Below, in pieces: positions 1 through 12,982 of a stretch of 64,000 bases of DNA; position 1 is the stretch's first letter; each line of letters opens with the position of its first letter. The DNA lies in NCBI GenBank assembly GCA_030737835.1, contig CM060855.1:14389438-14453437 (forward strand). The letters run 5' to 3'. The position numbers were made by a program, and so were the translations under genes. This DNA comes from Acorus gramineus (Eukaryota > Streptophyta > Magnoliopsida > Acorales > Acoraceae). The notes under the pieces were generated by a model, which did not search any database, was not told the origin of the DNA, and saw only the letters and a list, made by a program, of their open reading frames with translations.

Positions 1-740
1 ATCTGCAAATTAAATTCCCCCACTTTCGAAAATCTTTTATCAGAATCTCTCCCTTTCCGTTTCAACTTTCAATCAACCAAAAAAAAATGTTAATGATTCT
101 ATACTTGTTCAGTCTGCTTGGATGCCACAATTGTATTTCTAAATAAAGGAATAAGTGTGATAATGCAACCAACAACATGATACCAAACCCAATGCTTTCT
201 AGAAAAAAAATATTTTAAATCTACAACATGCCCTTCAAAATTCTTTGTTCATCATTTCAACAAATCCCTGTTACTTTGGATTTTCTTTTCCTCCCAATAA
301 TGAATATGATATCATTAACTGATATCAAGTTACCAAAAAATAACAATGTTCATTTGAACAAATAATTAAACAGTAACTCCATTCAACAAAAAAAAAAATC
401 CCTAAAAATTATAATGTTGGCCAATGATTCATCAAAGTTCGATTATCTTGGGAACATTACACTATAAGATCTGATTCATACTCGGCCTATAAATTTTTCA
501 TGAATACAGAAATTATTTTACTAATTTAATATAACAAAGCAACCACAAAGAAATTTGAAGGTGAAATTTGAACTCTCTGATGACCCAATTTGTGATATGC
601 ATAGAAATCAAACATGTGAAAATCCAACACAGAACAATCCAACAATAAAATGGTTGGGACTTTGATCAAGTTAGTCTTGTGTCCAAGACCAAGTAAACAT
701 TTTTCACACGGATTCCTCCTCCTCCACTTACATAGATTAA
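1..740. other. AT-rich non-genic stretch
   Basis: AT-rich sequence with many short A and T runs. No open frame has the codon use or similarity of a real gene. No terminal repeats were found. It may be flanking DNA of a gene beyond the left edge, but nothing here shows that. Confidence 0.5.
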
Positions 741-892
741 AATCAGATCTACAAATCCATACCAAACAGATCTACAACTCCAAACAAAAAAAAAGAAAAA
801 AAGAATTCAAAACTCATATGAGATCTACGAATCCATACCAGATCTACAAACCCAGATCAAATCTACAAATCCACATCAGATCTACAAACTTA
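741..892 (+). repeat. Minisatellite with CAGATCTACAAATCC core
   Basis: About six imperfect copies of a 14-24 bp unit centred on CAGATCTACAAATCC(A) follow one another, broken by one A-rich spacer near 781-815. Read on the minus strand the unit is a GATCTG/TTGTAG motif, which is common in long plant 5' introns. A GC-rich patch at about 955-1010 ends, on the minus strand, in a plausible donor (TCCG then GTGAGC). The two together could be the remnant of a leader exon and its intron, but no protein match was recognised. Confidence 0.55.
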
Positions 893-1607
893 TATGAAAT
901 CTTCAAATGAAACCTAGAAAAAAAATCACAAAAAAAGTGCCCAATGCCCAAACCCAGCTCACCGGAGGGGTGCGGGAGGCAGCGGCAACGATGTCGGTGT
1001 AGATATTCCATTTTGACCGATTCAGGATCCAATTTACATATTCCAGGCGATATCCAAACCAGTTCAATACTTGTCCCAAATACATTTTTTTAGAACAATT
1101 AAACATTACATATTACATCCAAATATATCATGCATTTACATACATCAACTGTCTTATTCACTCTATCTCACACATCACTCTTACACTACCCATGTCCAAC
1201 CTCTCATGCACACTCACTAGATCACCAACCAGGCACGCCACCCACCCAAACTTTAATTACAACCTAGCTACATCAGATCATAATACATACATGCACGATC
1301 ACCATGCATGCAACACTCAAACTCTTAGTAATACCTATGTCCATCAGTTCTCATGTCTCTCCCCATGCATCACTTCCACGAGTACACAAAAATGGTCATG
1401 CATAAGGTGAAAAATCAAACAAATGTTTGATTTGAGAGGGGATGGGATGCTATTTAAAATGTTTTCTTAGGGACTAAGGAAAGGAAGGAGTGGTTGTGCT
1501 CAATTGGAAGTATAAGGGACAAAAAGGAGAAGGGATGGGCATTTATATGGTTTTAATTAGAGGGAGAAAGGATGGAAAACAATGGCATTTGGTTGTTTTC
1601 AAGAGGC

Positions 1608-1615
1608 TATAAAAG
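1608..1615 (+). promoter_or_regulatory. TATA-box candidate ahead of a GA-rich leader-like segment
   Basis: TATAAAAG lies in a GC-moderate context and is followed by about 200 bp of purine-rich DNA. This is the usual look of a plant core promoter and 5' leader. No start codon with a credible frame follows, so any transcript would be non-coding or would belong to a degraded gene. Inference only. Confidence 0.3.
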
Positions 1616-1724
1616 AAAGGGGAGATCAGCTGTTTTAGAGAGGAGGGGAGAAAAAGGAGAGGAGGAGCTTCTTTGGTTATTTCGGCTGTTTTAATTGAAG
1701 AAGTTTTTTTTGGTTTTGAGTGAG

Positions 1725-1790
1725 GGAGAGAGAGAGAGAGAGAGTGAGTGCGAGAGAAATACGCTCTGAGAGAGAGAGAGAGAGAGAGAG
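1725..1790 (+). repeat. (GA)n microsatellites
   Basis: Two pure GA runs (about 1725-1744 and 1769-1790) are separated by a short interruption. Such runs are frequent in plant 5' leaders, which fits the TATA candidate just upstream. Confidence 0.85.
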
Positions 1791-2144
1791 GCCTGAGAGT
1801 GAGTTGAGCACATAACACAGAGAAGAAGAAGAAGAGGAAAAGGGGGTCGAGCTGTTTTGGCCAGTCTCAAAACAGGGCTTTCTCTTTGTTATTTGTTTAT
1901 ATTTATTTTATTATTTACTAGGTAATTTCATTTACATTATCTAGTTAGTGCATCAATCCCAACTCATTTTTATTGTATTTTAAAAGGGTAAATCTTTTGG
2001 GGAGGGGTCCGTAAAACATTGCTAGTCCCCTCTCCAAAACAACCAATGCGGTGCGTTCTAAGATTCACATTTTAGTTTATTTTTTTTATTTTAGAATAAT
2101 TTACTACACCTTTGTTCTAACCGGATCTTAATCATTTTGTGCGA

Positions 2145-2468
2145 GGTACCTGAGTTTCACAATGTTGAAGAGAATCCACAATTTCCCGGTACAGGCGAGT
2201 AACAGAAGAACATCATCTTTTTTTTGCTTTTGAGGAAAAGCAAGTGGAGATCACACCAACGTTCTTGAAAGCGGTCGAGCAACCTTGGACGATTCATCAA
2301 ATGGCGATTCGGAGCGCCGTGCGGGTAACGGAACCAAACTTGAAAGAACCCGGATTCATGACAACACAACAACCACACCGTGTCAAAATCCAGTACCGAC
2401 AGTTTGGCGATCACGGTGGAACATCTTTTGTGAAGCTCAGTACAGGTGTCCTCACACATTTTGACTAA
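2145..2468 (+). pseudogene. Unidentified coding-like fragment
   Basis: I do not recognise this protein. Base composition rises to near 50% GC against AT-rich flanks. The plus strand reads VPEFHNVEENPQFPGTGE and then a stop. In another frame, after a T-rich spacer ending in AG, it reads EEKQVEITPTFLKAVEQPWT and runs on for about 60 more residues to a stop at 2468 (it contains KIQYRQFGDHGGTSF). The residue mix is protein-like, not low complexity, and it starts after a possible acceptor (TTGTGCGAG). It could be two exons of a captured or decayed host gene with a shrunken intron between them. No domain was identified. Confidence 0.35.
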
Positions 2469-4924
2469 GGTCCAGTTAGAAATAGTATAATGTTTATTTT
2501 TTAATTACATATAAATTTTTTATTTTTCTTTAAAAAAAGATCATTAAAAAAAAAAAAAGGATCATAATAACAATGCGATTCACATGAACAGTGGCATGCA
2601 TATTTCACTTGAACAAAATGTTGTTGCTGTAATGAGATGGGAAATGATTGTTTGACTTGTCTTCTGAAAAAAAAGAAAAAAAAAAAAAAAAAAATCATTA
2701 AAAAAATCATACATTTACTCTGTTTTCTCATTAAAAAAAAAAAAATCATAAAAAACACGGTACCTGTGTTTTGACAAATATCATACATTTACATGGGTTG
2801 ACTCTGTTGACATAACAATGGGCTCAGTTAGTCGGTTTGAAGTCATTAATCCTCTCTTTTCAGAATACTTGGTTTGGTCCCTGCTATAGGAAAAAAAAAA
2901 AAAAAAAAATCTTTTCAGCAATCCTCCAAGTTCTTCATGGTAGTTCCATTAATTTGAATTGTATATATCTATTTTATGCTGAGTTAGTTTTTGTTGTGTA
3001 TATATTTGTTTTCTTTTATTTATAAATTAAGAAAATAAAAAAAAAAATGTTTTATTTCCATGATGATATGACTCAATTTGATCAGAACCCTATACAAGAG
3101 TCTGTTATTGTATATTGCTCACGTGTGTCCATTTATTATATATTGCTTTGGTTGCTCTTCTGAATTGGTATGTAGGATGGATTGTTGTCCCCCAAGTGTA
3201 GCCCCACACGACCTTTGTACGTGGTACCCAGATACTAGGTACAATATGGCTCCTCGTGAACTCTTCTTAGGTCTTGTTTGAATCCGTGGTGGAGCGGATT
3301 TTGTGGTGTGCATTGGGCCAAAACTCTTCCATGGATCCGAACACAAACCGGCGTGGGGAGTTTTGGATGCATTTTATGTGCAAAATAGTTCGTATTTGAG
3401 AAACTCCTAAAATAATGCTTTTCAAACGTGATGTTTTAACCCCTTGATTTTCAAAATGTGGAGGTTCCCACGGCACTCCCTTGGACAGACTCAGTGAACA
3501 AATGTCTTATTCCACATCTTGCTGATGGATGATACGTGTCACCCATCCAAATTTGATGAAAAATCTAAGTTCATATCCCTTATGATCATTATGAATTATT
3601 CTCTCCGTAATTATACCTAACAAAATTTAGTTTCACTCATTTGAATTTTTATGAAGCTGATAATATGAAATGACTGGAATTCTTTTAAATTCTTAGAGAT
3701 CCATGAAAATTCTCACAAATTGGACTTGAAAAGATTCCCAAAAGAATAAATAAAAAAAAAGAGATTATTTTACATAAATTGTAAGTATTTCTTTAATTAC
3801 GTGTGTGCCACATGTTCCAGCTTACAGTTCAATTTTTGTACAACTCTTTCTTATTAATTAAGGTCATTTTGATGACTGATGATCTTCGAACTAAATACTT
3901 CAATATTGCATGAATCACGCTTTCATATAATCAAGCATAGGTAATGTATAAAATAACACTTAACATCGATTTGTTTAGATTATCATATAGATTTTGAAAA
4001 TAAAGCTTTTAAGCTACTTCAGCATTATATAGAACAATCAAATGTATAAGAAAATATTTTCAATTTAGAAACTTTCATATCAAATAGGCCTTTAAATATT
4101 TTTTTTGTCCATGAATTAAATTTACACCCAGGTCCCTAAAATTTATGATTAGTCCCTGTATGCATTCCAAATAAATTCTTAAAAATTTGTAGTCCGTTTA
4201 CTTATAATAATGAGCTTATTGGCATGGGTAGGTCCATGGGCTTATTCACATAGGCTATGTCCAGGGGGTTGTTCATACAATCAGTCCGTTCAAAGTTTCA
4301 GTCGTTGCGTCACTAACATAATATATTAAATTATCTAATGTAGTATATATTTTAGATCTTAATATATACTTTATCACAAATAACATAAAAATATATATCC
4401 AATTCACATAAATATATATTTCATTTATTATAAAAGGAAGTATTATATGACCTATATATATATATATATTAGAAAATGTGTTAAAGTTGCAAAGAGGGTT
4501 ACAATTGGGGCTGAATGATAACATATTGGATGCTTCTATTTGCACCGCTCAAATACGTTTGCACGCCATTCCAAAATAAGTGAATTGCAGGCCGCTCCAA
4601 TTTGTACACTCAAATTTGTGAAACACAATTTTTTGACACTGGATTTCTCCTCCTCAGTTCGCCACTCCTTTGGATGTGCAAATCAAACAAATTGAAATTA
4701 AATAAATATTAGGTTCTCATATATATTCATTTAAAAGGGGGCTTGCAAACACATTGAAGGCGTGCAAATAGAGGCACCCTAACATTTTCATTAGGTCCAC
4801 ATATATATACGGGTAAGATCCCATTTACCCAAATACCATTAGTGGGTATTAAAAAAAGCCAGCCCATAAAAAAACCTGGCCCATGCAAACCCAAAAACCA
4901 TTGCAGCGCTTTTCAAAACAATCC
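2469..4924. other. AT-rich stretch with MITE debris
   Basis: No gene seen. Homopolymer A/T runs are frequent. Around 3277-3480 the sequence begins GGTCTTGTTTGAATCC, the usual look of a MITE end, but no matching partner or target duplication was found. Around 4310-4460 is a very AT-rich block related to other dispersed blocks in the window. Confidence 0.45.
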
Positions 4925-4927
4925 TAA

Positions 4928-5150
4928 GGTAGAGTGCGGGGCTACAAAACTGATTTTTGCGAACGTTGGGTTTAAAACTGATTATGCAGGAAGCTATCTT
5001 CTTACAGCTTTCTCCATCGTAGATTTTAGACACTATTTGCGTGAAATTTATTTATAAAAAGTTGTGATTGCAAAACTGTTTGGTTGCACGATTGCAGAAC
5101 CAACTTCCTGCAAACATAAAAGCTGTCTAATCGCAAAACCAAACACTGCC
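4928..5150. mobile_element. Tourist-like (PIF/Harbinger) MITE, 223 bp
   Basis: The element is flanked by TAA at 4925-4927 and 5151-5153. Its right end, read inward, is GGCAGTGTTTGGTTTTGCGA. The left end (GGTAGAGTGCGGGGC) is a decayed match. The interior carries the 'aagctg...ttcctgca...gattttagac' phrases shared with the elements at 12760 and 56667. Size, 3-bp TWA target duplication and GG-starting ends fit Tourist elements moved by PIF/Harbinger transposases. No coding capacity. Confidence 0.65.
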
Positions 5151-5153
5151 TAA

Positions 5154-8100
5154 GTCTAGTCTCAATTTTAGTCCATATACTCGGTTGGCTGCCTGTACTC
5201 AATCATATTACGTGATATATACAAACAAAGTTAATTAGAAATTTTGTATATTTTTAATAAATGAGTTTATAATATTCATTGATACAATTTATTAAAGTTT
5301 GGTTTGTATAAATTTTGTATATGTTTCATTTTGGTTTGAATAAAATTGAGACGCATGTGTCTACAATTTTATTATTTTTTATATTAAAGTGTATAATTCA
5401 TTTTTATATATCACATTAGATGATATTAGATGATGTAAACTATTTAAAAAAAAATCTAACACAAATGTGGATTGGAAATAGATTGAAAAGGGAATTTCAC
5501 GAAACATTTTCTTTGAAATAATTCTACAGGCATGCATTTCCTCTTCTAGTACATGTGGAAGCTCACTGTATAAGGGTTGAACATGCATCAAGTATGGGTG
5601 GAATCAAAACAGTTAAACTGACACCTAAAAGTAGAGATTGCGCAGTCAAACAAATCTTCACAGATCGGGGAGCACATCCCACAGAGTTATCATGACAGGA
5701 ATAAACAATACACTGATCAGATTGAGAAAAATATATGCACAACTTAATTTCGAAGAAACCTTGCTATTTCTCCTCAAAACACTTTAATTTCCTCACTGTG
5801 GCAACAACTTTTATTGATTCAGAATGGGTGGCCGACGCGTTTTGAGAGCGATGAATCCGAAAGGGTTCATTTTGAGATTTTCAAATATTTACAGAAAAAT
5901 CGACTAGTAGAAATAAATGACACCCTGAACTCGGAATTGTCTGAAATTTTTTCATTTTTCAACCTTTAAAATGGTTTTTTTGCTATTTTTAATAACTTTT
6001 TAGATTCTTCATATCTCCTTCATAATAATTTGGATTTGACTGAAATCAAATCCGAAGATCTTCTAGGATTCTCTAGGGTTAGTTATAACAAATTTTCATT
6101 TTTATTATTTTTAGTAACATATTAGTATAAAAGGGAAATTTGTAATTTAGGGTTGGTAGTTTTTATTAATATATTTTTGAGTTTTATTTGTCTGTTGAGA
6201 ATTGTGGTTTGCTAAATGATTTCAACGCTGGTTGGATCTATTGTTCTAATTTTTCGCTGCGTTATTTATGATTAATCACATCTTAATTTAAACCCTTTCG
6301 AGGGGGTAAAAAATGAAAATAAATCCCTTCAATGCCCTTTATATTAGAGGCTAAATGACCAGTGAAAGCGTAAGAGACAACACTGAATTCCACCACAACA
6401 GCTGGTCTACTGTTTAAACCAATGATAACCATACAAAAGTTTGTGTATAGCTTTTCATCTCACATTACTGTATGTTGTATTCAAACATATATATACGACT
6501 CTAAGACTAAGCAACCATTTCTACGTCATCCAGAACAAGTTATCATCATTCTATATAGTTACTCCACTGACAAAAACGAAGGTTGCCATTTCACTAAAAA
6601 AAAATAAAAAATCAAAGGTTGCCAAAGTGAAGCACAGTGTGTTACATATTACGCTTGAATAGAAATTCAACATGCATACGTCTGAAAGAGTGACATCACG
6701 CAAGAGTAATATATAAATATTTTTTTTTAAAAAAAAATCCCACTAGTGCACTACTTAATATCACACTCGATCAATGAGTAGTTAGTGCATGTTTGCGTTA
6801 TCAGGGTAGTGACAATATGACAAAAGTGATGGCAAACTAAAATGAAATAAACTAATTACTTAAGTTGGAATTAAAATGATACATGATAGATTATATATGC
6901 CCCATTTGAATGTTTAAAATCAACTTGTTATAACTATTGCCAAAAATTGATCATCAAATTAAGTATTATGCGAAGGTGTAACTTGAGAGAGCGGCTTCAA
7001 GTACCAGAGTCAGCAGCTCGAGATGACCCAAAACTTGGCTCAAGACACAAATAAATTAAAGACTCAAATGGGCACTCACTCTAAGATTGTGTCCCCAACA
7101 TTTGATGGAGACTTGAGTATAGTCCCTTTCATATCTCATCCATTATTTAATATAATTTACATTACACTTTAAATAATTCATTTTTTTCAATGAACTTGTC
7201 CCTACCATCAAAAGGGACGTGTACCAAACGAAAGAATTGAAAGTGACCAGAGCTCTAAAGGGAGAAAAAAAAAAAAAAAGAACACATAAAAAAGGGAATC
7301 CATGCAGAGAACTTTTAATGGAGAAAAAAAACATATCTGTTAATGTGGGTTAGTAATCATTGTGATATTCTCATAATGAAAGTCTCTCTCACATGTCCTT
7401 TAGCCGATACGGGTGAAGTTTCATTGGAGAAAGCTCAAGAGGGTGCCTATGCCACTTCTTATCTCTCTATGTATTGCTTTTTTGAGTGTGCAGTGTGTTT
7501 TCTTTGTAATATATAATGGATTTCATTGTGTGCTTTGTTGGGGGGAAACAAAAAAAAGCTATGGACCTTTGTTTTCTGTAAGCCCCACCAATGGTGGTGT
7601 ACAATGAATCCATTAAATGGATATTATTCATGACCTGATGTCTCATGCAGGGAACCAGGTTCAGAATCAACATGGTAGCCTTTTCAAAAGCAAAAAATAA
7701 GTGAGTTTTTTTAGAATCAGATTTCGTTAAACTTTTTTTTCCCAAAAAAGTATACACTCAAACAGGTTTCAAACAGACCCTAAGCTATGTTTTTTTAAAC
7801 CTGTTTCTCTGTACTAGGACTCCAGATTACACTAATACAGTCTACATGCATTGCATTTACCTGTGTAGACTAACTAAGGTTGTCGAATAGAACCAGTTTA
7901 AAGGTTTACTGGTTCAAATTAAACGGCCAACTCAACAGTTATCAGAAATTTAATTATTTGAAACAGTTAATAAACATGTACAGAAATAAATTTCATAGAT
8001 GCAAAGGTTGATTTTACAGTTGAATTTTTCTGTTTTCTAATTATTTGATTGCCTTATTGCGATCTCTGACTGTGGCTTTTTGTTTTTTTTGGCTAACCAA

Positions 8101-9036
8101 ACTGGATGGCCTATGCATGGGTCGGCCACTGGTCGATTGTACCATATATTCATTTTCAAAAACCCCAGAGTCGATCAATTAATAGTATCCAGTACTGTTC
8201 ATTTGGTTGCACGATTGTAAAAATGATTTTACACGAATCTAAATTTTAAAGCTGATTCTGTAAAAAGCTCACCCCTCTTAATTAGCTTTTGAAAATCAAA
8301 GCTTTTGGACACCATTTGCTTAAACTCTGTCTATAGGAAGTCATTACAATAAAATTATTTGACTGCACGCTCAATCATTTTTTACTTCATTAAAGATGGG
8401 GTGATACTTTATGATTCTTTTGAAAAATACATGCATGTATAACTTGAAGTGATTGAATATATATAATCCATCTCTCTCATGTAGAATCCTAAAATACTCC
8501 AGATACTCTCTCTGATCATGATCTCATGATACAACAACAAACCTGCATGCATATTTTCCGATCCATGCAAATGTAATCAACATCGATGACACAAAAAATC
8601 ATCCAACAATGAATGCAGCACCTTAAAAACAAATTATCCATTCATGATCACTTTCGTCTCCTAATTGACTTTGCTATCCATGCATGGTCCCTGAAGACTG
8701 ACGACAACAACACTGCAAAAGACAACTCTACTATTTAATGCCGTGAAAGCCATGCATAAGTCCACGTGGGGGAGGCGTGGGTTCACATGGCCTTGGTCCA
8801 ATCTGAAATGGCTTCATTTGTGGAGCTCATGAGAAGCACACTATTGTCTGCTGGTTTGCTTTAATTTGTCCAGCCAGGTTATTAATCTTCAAAATGGATG
8901 GCTAATCTTGGCCCTTCTGTGAAGGCCACAAGAACTTTTTTTTTTTTTTTAAGAAAAAAAATTAAAAGAGAATCTCAAGAAGGACCACTTGAGCACCCAA
9001 AAAAGCCACTTTTAGATGGGAGGGTGAATTTGGACT
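5154..9036. other. AT-rich intergenic stretch
   Basis: No gene supported. It holds T-rich and A-rich runs, a degenerate Tourist-like piece near 8196-8385 (listed separately) and unassigned AT-rich DNA. The open frames here (for example 6422-6662 and 7413-7607) have no recognisable content. Confidence 0.45.
8196..8385. mobile_element. Degenerate Tourist-like MITE copy
   Basis: CATTTGGTTGCACGATTGTA matches the end of the 12760 element. The following 'gattttacacgaatct' and 'aaagctgattctg' phrases match its interior. No clean right end or target duplication is visible, so this is an old or truncated copy. Confidence 0.45.
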
Positions 9037-9044
9037 CTTGTAAT

Positions 9045-9593
9045 TAGGCCTGTCAACGGTCCGGGTCAGGGTGGTCCCGACCTGACCCGTTTGATTATCG
9101 AGTCTATCGGGTTGGATCGGATCGACCCATTAACAAGTTCAGACCAGACAAAAAGAAGTTTAGAAATTTTTCAAGGGCCTACAATGGCTTCATTTTTTTT
9201 TTCTTTTTTAATAAAGTCCAATTTATTATAAATAGTTCTTCACTATTTTGATTTTTAAATGTTTTATGAGGGAACATTTGGAATACGGTTTGGATTATTA
9301 TGCTTTTACGTGAAGTCAAAAGGTTGTAAAAATATTTCAAATGTTTAAAATTTTAAATGATTATTCAATATTTAGTTATAAATGTTTGATTGAATCATGA
9401 GTGTTAGGTTGGATCATAAATAAAAAAAATTACATAATATTTGGGTTGAGTCAATCGGGTCTAACGAGTCCATAAGATCAGGTCGGGGTGGACCCAGACC
9501 CGACCCGTTTTGATTGTCGGGTCCTTTGGGTCTGATATTTACGTCTTTTTTTGGGTCGGGTCCAGGTCGACCGACGACCCGTTGACAGGCCTA
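9045..9593. mobile_element. Non-autonomous hAT element, 549 bp
   Basis: An exact 8-bp target duplication, CTTGTAAT, lies at 9037-9044 and 9594-9601. Terminal inverted repeats start TAGGCCTGTCAACGG. Both ends carry GGGTC/GACCC-rich subterminal repeats and the centre is AT-rich. An 8-bp duplication with short TIRs is the hAT signature. No transposase is encoded. A second full-length copy of exactly the same size lies at 36062-36610. The perfect duplication suggests this copy is the younger of the two. Confidence 0.9.
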
Positions 9594-9601
9594 CTTGTAA
9601 T

Positions 9602-12600
9602 CGATTCATAATGATCATTCTATAATAAAAAAAATGTTGGTGAAATTTTTGGAAATTAAATTGCCCAAAAAATTTAATGAGGAAGTAAGACATATTTTAG
9701 TTTGTATAAGCGCAAATAAAAGAGCTTTATTATATATGTTCCTGAATGATAAGTTATAAAGTTTTACAATGTTATGCATGCCATCAGTGTAACGTACACC
9801 TAGAGTAAAAAAATGCACATGCTTTTTGGACACCGCAGCATCTAGAAGATCCGTAATAAAGACGCAAATTACGTGAGGGGACCAATCTACAGACTACAGT
9901 ATCACTTTGAGTTTATGATTATCAACCATATAACATGACAAAATTTCTCCTCCTCTAAAAGGTATACATTAAAAAATATATAAATTATTCAAGCTACGAA
10001 ACAAAGCCTAGATACCTAGCTCCCAAGGCATATCTCTGACGGCATCCAATTGAATGCTTACATAACCCAGCATTCATTATTTATATGATTTCATATATAT
10101 TAGAACCATTATTTAACCAAGTTGATTATTATATCTTTTGAAGTGATATCATTTGATGCTGTAAGACTGATATATGATGTAGAATGAGTAGGAACATAAT
10201 ATCGTTTTTGTATGACATTATGCTAGTTTAAATATAATTATATAAGCAGAACAAAGGTTAATATTATTAATAATAGAATAATATTACATATTGTTTTATA
10301 TGTACATGATTGATTTTGTTTTCGCAGGTATATGATTTGATTTTGGGAAGATATATATGAGTATGCATTTACAAAATAACAAAATGAAACATATAAACAA
10401 TTAATTGAATGTACTCCAATATTGCGAATTGAATATACTCCAATATTGCACAAAAAAATGCTTTGTCTAATAAATTTTTTACTTTATCACATGATTATTT
10501 GTTATATTTAGTCCATTTTATGGTCCTAAATATTAATGCGGTTTCATAGACCTTATTTGGCCCCTCCTCTAATTGTAAAGAGATATATACTTTGTTGACA
10601 AATTTTCACATTTTCTATAACAAAAATGATTGACAAGCCCCAATTCATAGGCCCCAAGTAAGCCCCATGACATGGCATGATATGAATTTCCATTTATACC
10701 TTTTAATTGTGTTTTCTAATTTCTTAAATGAAATAAATGCAGTCGGTTAGTATTGCCTTCTTTAAAACCGGGCGTGCATTAATTTGCGTTTTTTTTCTTC
10801 CTTTTTTTACTTTTTTTACATTTGAATTGATCATAATTGAATCGATTTCATCATTTTCATGGTTTATTTGTAGATTTTTTTTTTTCTGAGACTGCATTTT
10901 GATTTGATTTTTTGAAAGAAATCAAATGATAGAATTCAATTCATTTAAGTATATTCTTTATTTTTTATAAAATTGAACCTCAAAGAACCTGTGGAAGGGG
11001 CCTACATGCTAGGGCATGTGTAGCAAAACTGTATCTATAAATGATAGAATTCAATTTATTTAAGTATATTCTTTATATTTTATAAAATTTGATAAGATAT
11101 TTTTTTTTTAAATAACAATATGAACAGATTGCGTTAATGACTATAAACGTGACTAAAGTGTAACATTTTCCTACACTTGTCACATTACATTGTAAATGGG
11201 CCAAGGTATAGAGATCCATAAGTTTGCGTGCGTGTCGAGCCGTTTCCAACTGAAAATGTAGAAAAATGTTAGATTAGGTGCCGTATCCAATCGTAAATGT
11301 AGTTGTGTATTTTTTATTTTTTTAAAAATGTTATAAATCATTTAATAAAATATATATTTTTATTATAAAAAAATAATATATATTTTATTAAATTGTATGG
11401 TTTTATTTATAAAATGTTTTAAAAAAAATTTAATAAGATACATATTTTATTACAGTGAATGCATATCACTAAAGAGATGTGAGGCTGTAAATAGGACTAT
11501 AAAATGTGCTAAATGGGTTTACACCTGATATATTTGTCATCTTAATATTTGTTAGTGGGCGATTATGAACAAACCTGTATACATGCATGCATTCGAGTGA
11601 CCATCTTTCTTTTATTTCTAGTTTGAACTTTTCAGTATCTTGATTCCTATTAAATATTGTTATAAGTATTCCGATCCACTCAGAAATATTGGACACTTAT
11701 CTCTTCATATCTACCAATTACATTTCTAGAATCAATAGTGGGGTTAGACTTTCTGCCTCTTAATCTATATTTAAGTATATTTGTTATTTATTTATTTATT
11801 TATGATGTGTGTGTTGTTGGGGCACATTTATATAATGGCCATGTTTGTTGTAGCTTAAATTTACAGATTATAGATTATAATTTACAAATTGTATATTATA
11901 ACTTTTATGATAAGTTGTAGACATTTTGTTGTAACTGTTTAAAAGCAATAAATGAGTAGTAGTGGATGTTTGTTTAATAAGTTATAAAATAGCTTTTTAC
12001 TATACAATTGTCAAAAATGTCTCTAAACTGTAGAAGTAAAAGATTGATTTATGTTTAATAAAATAAGTTGATTTTTACCTATAAAATTAAGTTTATAAAT
12101 ATTTAAAGAAAATAAAATTAACAAAAATAATATTTCAAATTACTATAATATTTTTCAAATATTACATTATAGAATTTTAATAAATTAAGTGACAAATGAA
12201 ATTATAAAAAAAAATTGATAACTTATTTTTTGTAATAGTAAATAAATTGAGAAGATGAATGGTGGTTTAGTGATTTTTAGTGCAATAGTAAAAAATAGAT
12301 ACACATATTATTAGTAAAAAGGATTAAGGACACGAGTGTCGAAAAGAAAAAAAATTAATGAATTTTATAAGAAAGATTAATGATTATTACTTTTCAAGCT
12401 GTTTTTATCTTAAAAAAGTTCCAATAAGTTTAAACAAATATACAACAACTGTTTATTTTAAACTAAAAGCTATAATATGAAACTTATAAGTTTTAACAAA
12501 CACGTACAATATCATTTATTGAAAATATTGATGAGACTTTCTCAAAACTGGATGAGGGCATTCCCATTGAAGAGGCCACCTCCAAAGTAGACACCACTAA

Positions 12601-12756
12601 ATATTTTACAATAGGATTGATATTTTTTCCAACTAAATGCGCAGACGTATAACGTATGACATGACACTATGAATCTCTTGTGTCATTGTTTTAAGTGTTC
12701 AACAATCCGGGAGAACTAATCGATTGAAAAAAACACAAAATAAAATTTCTTCTCTC
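9602..12756. other. AT-rich intergenic stretch
   Basis: No gene seen. Contains the direct repeat listed at 10926-11090 and several very AT-rich blocks (11260-11460, 11880-12500). No transposon ends could be paired. Confidence 0.45.
10926..11090 (+). repeat. Direct repeat of about 48 bp around a 66-bp spacer
   Basis: ATGATAGAATTCAATTCATT and the following AT-rich bases (10926-10975) recur almost unchanged at 11041-11090. The spacer holds 'gtggaaggggcctacatgctagggcatgtg'-type sequence in two short pieces. This could be a local tandem duplication or the target duplication of an unknown insert. The repeat is far longer than any usual transposon target duplication. Confidence 0.6.
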
Positions 12757-12759
12757 TTA

Positions 12760-12979
12760 GGGTGCGTTTGGTTGCGCGATTGCGATTGCAAGAAGCTGCG
12801 TTTGTAATCGTGCAACCAAATAGTTTTACTGTAGCAGCTTCCTGCATACAGATTTCAAGTAAATAATGTTCAAAAGCTGCGATTTCAAAAAGCTGAAGGA
12901 GGTGAGCTTCCTGCAGAATCAGTTTTAAAACCCAGATTCGTGTAGAATCAGTTTTACAATCGCGCAATCAAACGCACCC
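12760..12979. mobile_element. Tourist-like (PIF/Harbinger) MITE, 220 bp
   Basis: TTA lies on both sides (12757-12759, 12980-12982). Near-perfect terminal inverted repeats are GGGTGCGTTTGGTTGCGCGA at the left against the reverse complement of TCGCGCAATCAAACGCACCC at the right. The interior holds mirrored 'gcttcctgca' phrases. It is the best-preserved of three Tourist-like copies of 220-244 bp in the window, so probably the youngest. No coding capacity. Confidence 0.9.
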
Positions 12980-12982
12980 TTA

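Larger units (their letters stand above)
893..2144. other. Non-genic stretch with a promoter-like segment
   Basis: Mostly AT-rich. The one structured part is at 1600-1850 and is listed separately. No protein-coding frame is credible; the open frames here are products of GA/CT low complexity. Confidence 0.45.

Noticed and set aside
1543-1818. Minus-strand 91-codon frame
   Set aside because: Ser/Leu repeats from CT dinucleotide runs; no gene-like part.
1725-1830. miR156-like phrase near GAGAGTGAGTTGAGCAC
   Set aside because: The match to the mature miRNA is poor and no foldback partner lies nearby.
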